A program made the translations under genes and the position numbers. The notes beneath the pieces were generated by a model that was not told the origin of the DNA, made no database searches, and saw only the letters and a list, made by a program, of their open reading frames with translations. Below, in pieces: positions 52,801-61,800 of a stretch of DNA of 64,000 bases (its first letter is position 1; each line of letters starts with the position of its first letter). Source of the stretch: Atherinomorus stipes (taxonomy: Eukaryota > Chordata > Actinopteri > Atheriniformes > Atherinidae). Where the stretch lies: assembly GCA_023101725.1 (NCBI GenBank), contig JALJCO010012923.1, positions 124,001 to 188,000 of the forward strand. The letters run 5' to 3'.

Positions 52801-55800
52801 CAGTAAAGCCATCAGAGGTCAGTCAGTTTTTAGCATTTTTGTATGAGTCAGAGTCTAAGCCACCCAGGTACAGTAGATTCTGAGATCTGCAGACACACAA
52901 ACAAGCATTTGTTCAGCATGTGCTTCTAACCTGAAGTAATTCAATTCTATCTGTAATTAAACAATACAAATGATGATTGTATGTGCATTTTCTGAACAGT
53001 TGAAATAATCAGGATTCACAGGCATTTTGTTGCTTTCTAAGAAGCGTATTCAAACATTAAGACAGACAGATATGTTGTCTTTCCCTGTCTGTCTTGTTGT
53101 CTTGTGGTCTTGCAGCACTCCTTCCTCTGCCTGCTCTCTCACTAATGTGACTGTGACTAGCAGTCGATTTCATCTCTGGGGGTCTGACTTGACTTTTTTT
53201 TTTCCCCTTGCTCTCATCTTCAGTCTGACTGATACTACATCTCCTACATCTTATTCAGCTAGAAAGCCCTGCTGGGCTGAAAGGTAAGACCAGGAGTCGA
53301 AGGACAAGTCTAACAGGGGAGTGCATGGACACATTCTTTAACAGCACATTATGTTGTCTGTGTAGACATTTTACCCATGTACTTAATTTTTTAACACTAA
53401 TCAACACTGAATGATTATGTTATCTAGTCAAACGGTTGAAGTGGTTGTGCAACTTCTCCGGAGAAGAAAAAGTTCTGATGTGTTGTCACACAGGGACTTT
53501 CAGGAAAGAAGGAGCGAGTGTGATAGAATGGATTTCCTCTTAGGAAAGCTGCTCAAATGCACAGGAAGAGGTTCTTAGGGAATACTCTTTCTTATTCAGT
53601 GCGATCATCTTTCAGTCTAAACTCTCCAGCAGTATGATTTTCACTTCATGTTGCTGATTCTTGAGGCAATCTTTATCCATTTTGCTTTCTTTCTGTTGAA
53701 AAAGTTAACTGAGAGAGCAAAAGATTTAGTCGCCTCTTCCTCTTCTTTAACAGAATCACTTCTAATGACAGTCCATACCCTGGCAGGCACCAGACTCCTA
53801 CATCACCCATCCATCGCCTAACTACGTCAGCCCCCTCCACACCCGAATCAAAACCTGACAGGTTGGCACTTCAACTACTCACCAGATACTGCACAGCTGT
53901 CTGTGGCTTTTAAAGTATTAGATTAGATGTTAAATCTAACTCCATCATTTGCTTTTTCATCTTCGACACAAAGACCTGCTTTAGGAGGGTTACTAACTTC
54001 ATCGTACAGGCAGCATCAGGAGTCTCTGGCTGCAGAGCGAGAGAGAAGACGTCTGGAAAGAGAAGAGCGCCTGCAGAGAATTGAAAGAGAAGAGAGGAAC
54101 CGCTTCAAGTTAGTCTCCTCTTACCAATCAGAACAAAACACTGCATGACATCTATTATAGAGGATATACACACTGTCTTTACTCTGGCAGCTGTACAGGT
54201 GGCTCCAGTCTTGACTCAGCAGAGATTTTCATAAATCTCCCCTGATTCTGAGACAAGCTGGGCTTTCTTTATGAGGATCATTACATTCACTGAATCGCAG
54301 CATGAGGACTCTGCAAAAGCATATGCTCAGCTCACATTTCATGTTATAGCCTTTTTATGGTGCTCGACTGTCTTAAGCAAATCACATATTTAAAAGAAAA
54401 TATTCTGTTTTATATTATATGAACATAAATGAAGTCAAAATATTCTTATATTCACACTCTCTTCCCTTTGTTTCTGTCGTAGTCGAGATTATGTAGACAA
54501 GAGAGAAGAGGCAAGACAAGCCAGAGAGGAAAGGTGAGTCTTCAGGGATTAGATAGAAAAATCTATTAGATAGGAAATCTAAAATGAGTTGCAGCAGGCT
54601 TTAAGCTGAAATGTACAATACCAGGCTCAAATTTTAAAACACCTACTCATTCAATCAAAATGATTATTTTATGTGTCAGGCCCCTGCAGTGAATTAGTTT
54701 TGGCATGTGTGTGGATCTCCCGTTGACGGTTCATTCATGTTCTTTTCTCCAAATCTTTTACAAGTCTGTGAGCTTGAACATGCAGGTTGAATAATGTTAC
54801 AGAGAACTTTGGCAACTTTAACAAAAAGCGGGGCACATTTGTCATCATTTGAGTTTCTGAGAGATGAGATTATAACTCCATTTTCCATAATTATCCTGGA
54901 ATGAGACATAAATGGCTAATGTTCACTGATAGAATCAGTGTTATATAATGAGTTTTCCCCCCTAAAGTTTAAATTCATTATAAATCAGTTTCTTTTAAAA
55001 CTATAAAGAGTGTTTAAAATGTCTCTAGCTGACCGTCATGAAGTCATTCAGCTTAACAATCCCTAGTTTTCATACTTGGCTAAGTTCTCACCAGAACTGT
55101 GGTGCAGATGACATTTTCACCACAGTGTGCTCAGACATCTGAAAGCTCTGATTGGTCATTACAGGTACAGGGCAGTGGAGCGACTTGCTGCAGAGGAGTT
55201 TGAGCGGGAGCGTCCCAGAGTGCCAACAAGAGGCCGGACAGAGATCACGTTGTGTTTGAGTCCAACCCCATCCAGCCACTCGGCGTCCCGCTGTGCCACA
55301 CCTTCATCCATTATCTCACAGGAAGACACCGTCACCACTGCTCACCAGATGCTGGGTAAAAAGTTCCCCAGTCAACAATTTGTCTTGACCTTAAAGAGTT
55401 CCACTACTAAAAATGTTTATTATTTTATTTAACCTTTATTTATCCAGGAAAAGTCCCATCAAGATTAAAAACCTCTTTTACAAGGGAGTCCTGGCCAAGA
55501 GGCAGCAATTATAAATTACATGACATTATAAAAGATGTACAATAAAAATAATTAAAAACAGTTACAATTTAAGGAGGCAGTTTTAAGTGCTCCTTTTTCA
55601 TAAGAATAACTCATGAAAAATATAAATATCTCAAACTGTAGGTGTTGCAGTAAAGGGTAAAGGGATATTGTAGTAAATTATGTGTGTGGATCTGAGAAGA
55701 GATGATAGGACAAATGTGTATACATGAATATCTGCATATGTTGTGTTGAATTGGCTTGAAAAGGGGTTCTGATTGAACAGCCTCAGTGATCTGAAGATAA

Positions 55801-58800
55801 CTGGCTGCTGTCAGAAAAGAGTGACTCATTTGATACTGCTTGAGTTTACCTTAGACAGAAATACAGTTGTGCTTGAAAGTTTACATACCCTCCCACTGAA
55901 GAAAAGCCTGAATTCACAACAGTAATTCAAATAACAAGAAACTAAAATAAGTAATAAAAAATGAAAATTGATGAAATTTGAATTTTGAACAATGAAATAT
56001 TAATTTTGAATTTTTGTTTTAAAAAATGTTTTAAAAAACAAACAAACAAAACAAAAGAAAACACCTGGTTGCAGTGATTGCCTCCAAGTTTTGCTCAACA
56101 AAACTTTAGCTCAGGAACCCCATCATGCTTATACACTTGTTTTATTTATTTTTTTGTTTGTGTTTAGTATTTCTATTGAACCACAGTTCAAAGTCAATGT
56201 GATTTTCATCAAATTTTTATTTATCATTACTTAGTCAATTTCAGCTTATTTCACTGGCAGCTGATTTTTTCTATCTTTACTGGGAGGGCATGTAAACTTG
56301 CAAGCACAACTGTAGATGACTTTGATGACTCTATAGGCTGAACTGTGAATAAAGCAGAATGTTTTAGTATCTTTTAAAAGCTTTCTTTCATATTTTGGAT
56401 TTTTTTCAGATCGAAACCTTTCCCCACAGACCAGGACTAAAAGTCCAGCACCAGAGTTACCAGTATCAGAACCCTCCCCAGCTCCTCCCCCTGAACCAGG
56501 CAAACAGCAACCACCATCAGATGCTGCTGAGATGCAGTCTGATGAGAATGCAGCAGCAGAGCTGGTGTCAGATGAACAGTCAGGCAAGGAGAAAGAAGAG
56601 AAGCAGGAGCAGGAGACGTTTAAAGAGAGCATGGAAGAAGAAGGGGCTAAGGAAGCAGAGGTAGCTGATGGAGCAGAGGTGCGAGAGCCAGATGCAGAAG
56701 TGGAAGTGGAGTTAGAAGGGGAATCCGAGAGGGTGCAGCAGGCAGAAAGGGATGTGGATGATAGTGTACTCTTGAGTGAGAAGGAGAGACAGAATGAGGA
56801 AGTGAATGAAAAGGATAACTGCTCTGCATCCAGCATCTCTTCTACAAGTAGCACTCTAGAGAGGGAGGAGAGGGAGGAGAAACTCAGTAGTGACATTGAA
56901 TCAGGTACAGTAGAAACTGGTTTTATTCATTTGCTTGAGAATCAGTTCTGTTCTTTTCTAACTGTGAATTTGTTTCTGTATAAACAGGCCAGTGGACTCA
57001 CTGCAGTAAAGAGGCAGATATGAATGACCAGTGCAAGAAAATTCTAAATAACAAGCGCTTCATGCTGGACATGCTTTACGCTCAGAAGACAGGCGAAGAG
57101 GATGCTGGGAATGTAGGAGAAGCAGAGAGGGAAATCTGTAAATGTGAGAAGGAGGCAGAGATGAGTGACTCTGTGGCCAGTTTGGCCAGCAGGATCTCCA
57201 CACTGGAGGCACACAGACAGGCCAGAGAAGACAATGTGAAAAAAATGGAGGTGGGACATCTGGACAATCAGGGCAGTGTCCGTGCTGTGGCCGAGAAGTT
57301 TGGAGATTTAGTCAAGGGGCTGACATCTCCACCTGAGGTGGAGGTCTCTAAAGAGCAGCAGCAAACTGACAAACCATCAACTGCTGCTTCATCTGCTTTG
57401 CCTCCTAAGAAAGAGTCGGACCATATCTGGGATCAGCTGATGGCTGCACCCAGGGAGCTGCGAATCAAGGAAATGGACTTCACAGACCTAAAAGAAGAGG
57501 ATGACATGGACATTATGGATATGGACAGTATGATGAGGTCAAGTGACCTGGTACCACCACTTCCGCCCCCACCATGCAGCACTCCCCTCCCACCACCTCC
57601 ACCCCTCTTTGGGTGTCCCCCTCCACCACCCATTCTTGGTAAAATGATGCCACCACCTCTTCCATTTATGGCTCCTATTCCACCACCCTCCCCGCAGCTG
57701 AACCGAGGGGAGGCACCTCTATTCCAGAAGAAGAAGAAGACCATCCGTCTCTTTTGGAATGAGGTGCGTCCGGTGGACTGGCAGTGTAAGAATCATAAAT
57801 TCTGCAAGGAGTCCATGTGGTGCAAGCTGGAGCCAATTAAATTGGACACATCCAAATTGGAACAGCTGTTTGAGTCTAAATCCAAGGAGCTGCCTGTCAC
57901 AAAGGTAACCAAGTGGGGGCACTTTTTTTTTCTTTTTTTGGGGGGGGGGGTTGGGGTCTCCTCTTGAAAAACTTGAATATCAGATTTCATTTTCTTAAAT
58001 TCTAGTAAAATGCTATGATGCTGTTGGTGGAATTTTTCTTTATTTTCAGTAAATAACAGAAACGAAAATACCTTTCACAAATATCAATTTATTCAAAATT
58101 TGTGCATCAGAATTTTGATCAAGGTAATTTTGTTGGTATGGTTCTTCTTGATTTGCAAAAAGCATTCAACACTCTTGATCATGCTGTATTATTCTCTAAA
58201 TTACAGTGTATGGGTTTTGGTGAGCTGCCACTCAGATGGTTCACTTCTTGCCTCACAGGCAGGTCTCAAGTCTGTGATGTTGAGGGGACCTTTTCAGAAC
58301 CTCTGCATATTACATGTGGGGTACCCCAAGGTTCTATCCTGGGGCCCCTGCTATTCTTAATTTATATTAACATTTGTCACCTGCCACACAGTGCAAGTTA
58401 CTTTTGTATGCAGATGGTGCTGTTTTACTGGTCCCAGGGAGTAATGTTAAGGTCATTAAAATTACTCTAGGAAAAGAGCTTGAGGCAGTTTCAGTTTTAC
58501 ACCTGGGTAACACTGAGTCTATTCTATTTGGTACAGAAAGACATCTGCTAAAATCAAATGCTTTAAGGGTCAAGTGTAATGGAGCTGAATTAGTGGCTAA
58601 ATCTAGTGTCACGTATTTGGGGTTAAAGGTTGAATATGGAACATTTTTATTAAAAGCTATATTTAAAAAAAAAAAAAAAAAAGATACCTCCACAGGTCAT
58701 TTGGGGGGGGGGGGGTACAGAATAAAAGCACAACATTTCCTTGAAAAATTATATTTAGCCTAAAAATAATTATAAAAATTAATTTTTACGGATTCGATAA

Positions 58801-61800
58801 TGGCATTATATTTACGTCTATAAGCCAATACACGCCCAATTAGATTTGGGAGCAGCTGAATGCTCGACTCTCTGTAGTGTTATATTATGTGTGAAGTAAC
58901 TCTGATGGAACTATTATCATCAATCATTGTCTTCAACAAACTTTTTAAAAAACAAGTTATTGGATTAAGTTGACTTTATGCCATGAAGAAACCGCCTCCA
59001 ACACTTCAATTATTGAACATGCTTGTGGAATTATTAACTTTTTTTTTTTTTTTTTTGCTTTTCATAGAAAGCAGCGGTTGATGGGAAACGACAAGAAATC
59101 ACTGTCCTGGATTCAAAGCGCAGCAACGCTATAAACATTGGATTAACTGTCTTACCTCCTCCCCGCACAATCAAGACAGCGATTCTCAACTTTGATGAGT
59201 ATGCACTAAACAAAGAGGGCATTGAGGTAAGCTTTTTAATTAGGTTTAGTCTTAAGCTGTGTTTAAATTAGTGCGGCAGAGCTATCTATTGCTTATCTGT
59301 CACAGAAAAGTCATTCAAACTTACTGAGTCCAAAATAAACACGGCTGTCCTGAATGATATATGCAAGTCAAACAGGAGAGATGGTGAAGAGGAGATTGCT
59401 CCTGATGTTGATATATCGTGTGATTTTCTGGCAGTGTGGCTGACCTTTGAGTTGTTTTCATGTAATTGACGATAGTGTTGATATAAGATTATTTCAAGCT
59501 TATTTTAAAAACCACAGGATAGACTTCTGAAGGATTTTACATCGGCAGGTAGCACTCAATGCTGCATTCCTCTGTTATTACATAACCTGTAGTTTTGAAA
59601 GCTTCTCACTGAGTTTATTTTTTTGTCAGAGAGGAGTATTCCCCTCTTCTTTTCTTTTAAAATGTTTTCAGCAACGCGACAAAAGTGAGGTTGAAAGTTC
59701 AGATATCAATAATTTGTGTACAGCTGGGAATAACAGCAACAGATTTGGAAATATCACCATCGATGGGTTTCCACGATCTCCTGTATGATTATCTTGACTT
59801 ATTCATCCAAAGATTTTGCACAGACAAACACAAACCTTTCGATATGATTGATGAATAAACCTTTAAGACTTTTTTTTTCCATCACCACCTCTGATGTCTT
59901 CACCTAGAAAATCCTCACAATGATCCCCACAGAGGAGGAGAAGCAGAGGATCCAAGAGGCTCAGCTGGTGAGCCCAGACATTCCTCTGGGCAGCGCTGAG
60001 CAGTTCCTGCTCACCCTCTCCTCCATCACGGAGCTGTCCGCTCGCCTGCAGCTGTGGGCGTTCAAGATGGACTACGAGCTTATTGAGAAGGTCAGACACA
60101 TTCCTATTGCTTCTAATCACACGCAGGCACATCAAGAAGTTACATAAGTGCTGTCTCATCTTTGTTTCTTTAACATTTTCAGAGACAAACTTGGTTTTTC
60201 CTACTAACTAGATAGGAAGATTAAAAGCAAATCTGAATTAGCATCTGTGCTGATTAACTTGGCATGAAGACTTGAAAAAAGCAGAAACAGTAAACTTGAT
60301 ACTGAACAAAATTGATAAACTCCAAAAGAAAGATGTTAAAGATGCTAACTGTAGCCTCAAAATACACTAGGTCTTTTCACACGCAGAATAGAAATGTGCT
60401 TTTTTTCCTGCTCTTCTAGGAAGTGGCAGAGCCGCTACAGGACCTAAAGGAAGGGATGGACCAACTAGAGAAAAACAAGACACTCAGATACATCTTGACC
60501 ACACTGCTGGCTATTGGTAACTTCCTCAATGGCTCGAATGTGAGTAAACCACAACACATGAAGGGCTTAAAGGTTCCTCTTGTATTCACTTTCTCTCCTT
60601 CCTTGTCTGTTGTTCACTTCCTACATTTCCCCCAACACTTCTCTTTCTGCACCCGTCTTGACAGCATGTTTGTTTAGCAAGGACAACGATGTGTGTTAGT
60701 GATACAGGGAGCTGTCACAGCTGTTGTTCAGTCTGACTGAAGAGAGGTAGAGGGAGGTTGTGTAATTTCTTGAAATTCGTGTTTGTGTGGATGCTTGTGT
60801 CCGTCTTTGTCATGGGGCTTTTCTGTGTGTTTTTTTTTTTTTGCTTTGTGTGTGACTTTACGTATGAGTGAACCTCTGAGATATTACAGCCAAACATCCA
60901 AAAAGGAAACATGGGTTCAACAACATCAAAACAAGTAGTTCCCGTAAATAATGGCTACATTTGTATTTTTCAGTAAGCCATTTAAACCTGGCAGAAGAAC
61001 AAGGCAGATCCTGTTAGGATTATGTCTTTCATGATGCGTTCTGGCTTTTCTAGCTTTGCTGTAGTGAGAAGATTAATCGGTCGGGCCTGAAGTAGATTGT
61101 GGTTTCTGATAATCATGGTCTAATGAATCTACATATCTGTTCAGCGCACTCCATTGAGCCCCTTTTTTTCTTACCATGCCAGAAAGGAAATTCACTGCAA
61201 TTTTATGCTCAAGCAGGGGCTCTAGATTTGTAATTTCACTGAGCTGTTTCCTTCCACCTTCTCCGTGTGTTCCTTTGCTTTCACGGATCTGTAGGCGAAA
61301 GGCTTTGAGCTGAGTTACTTGGAGAAAGTCCCGGAGGTGAAAGACACGGTTCATAAGCAGTCTCTGCTGCACCACGCCTGCTCCATTGTGGTGGAGAAGT
61401 TTCCAGACAGCACTGATCTCTACTCTGAGATAGGAGCCATTACCCGTCTGACCAAGGTTGGAAGCTCATTCAGCATCTCCATTTCAAATGTTTTTCAAAT
61501 CCTTTATGCAGGATTTTACACTAATGTCAATATCAATCGTTCTCAGGTGGACTTTGACCAGCTTAAAGATAATCTGGCCCAGATGGAGCGAAGATGCAAA
61601 GCATCATGGGATCACCTCAAAGTCATTGCAAAGCATGAGATGAAACCAGCATTGAAACAAAAAATGTCCGACTTCCTCAAAGACTGTGCAGAGAGAATTA
61701 TAATTCTCAAAATTGTTCACAAAAGAATTATTAACAGGTATTTGTCATTTTTATCTAACATTAATGTGTATTTAACTAGTATCAGGGGTTATATAGCAGA

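Larger units (their letters stand above)
55356..56409 (+). other. fhod3 intron filled mostly by repeats
   Basis: 1054-bp intron between exons N and O. A dispersed fish repeat fragment (about 55425-55520) and a complete TA-flanked MITE (55864-56312) take up about half of it. Confidence 0.85.

Noticed and set aside
56246..56896. 216-codon minus-strand open frame opposite exon O
   Set aside because: Ser/Leu-rich mirror of the Glu-rich fhod3 exon; the + strand frame matches a known protein with correct splice sites.
57433..57744. Gly-rich minus-strand open frame
   Set aside because: Mirror image of the FH1 polyproline coding sequence.
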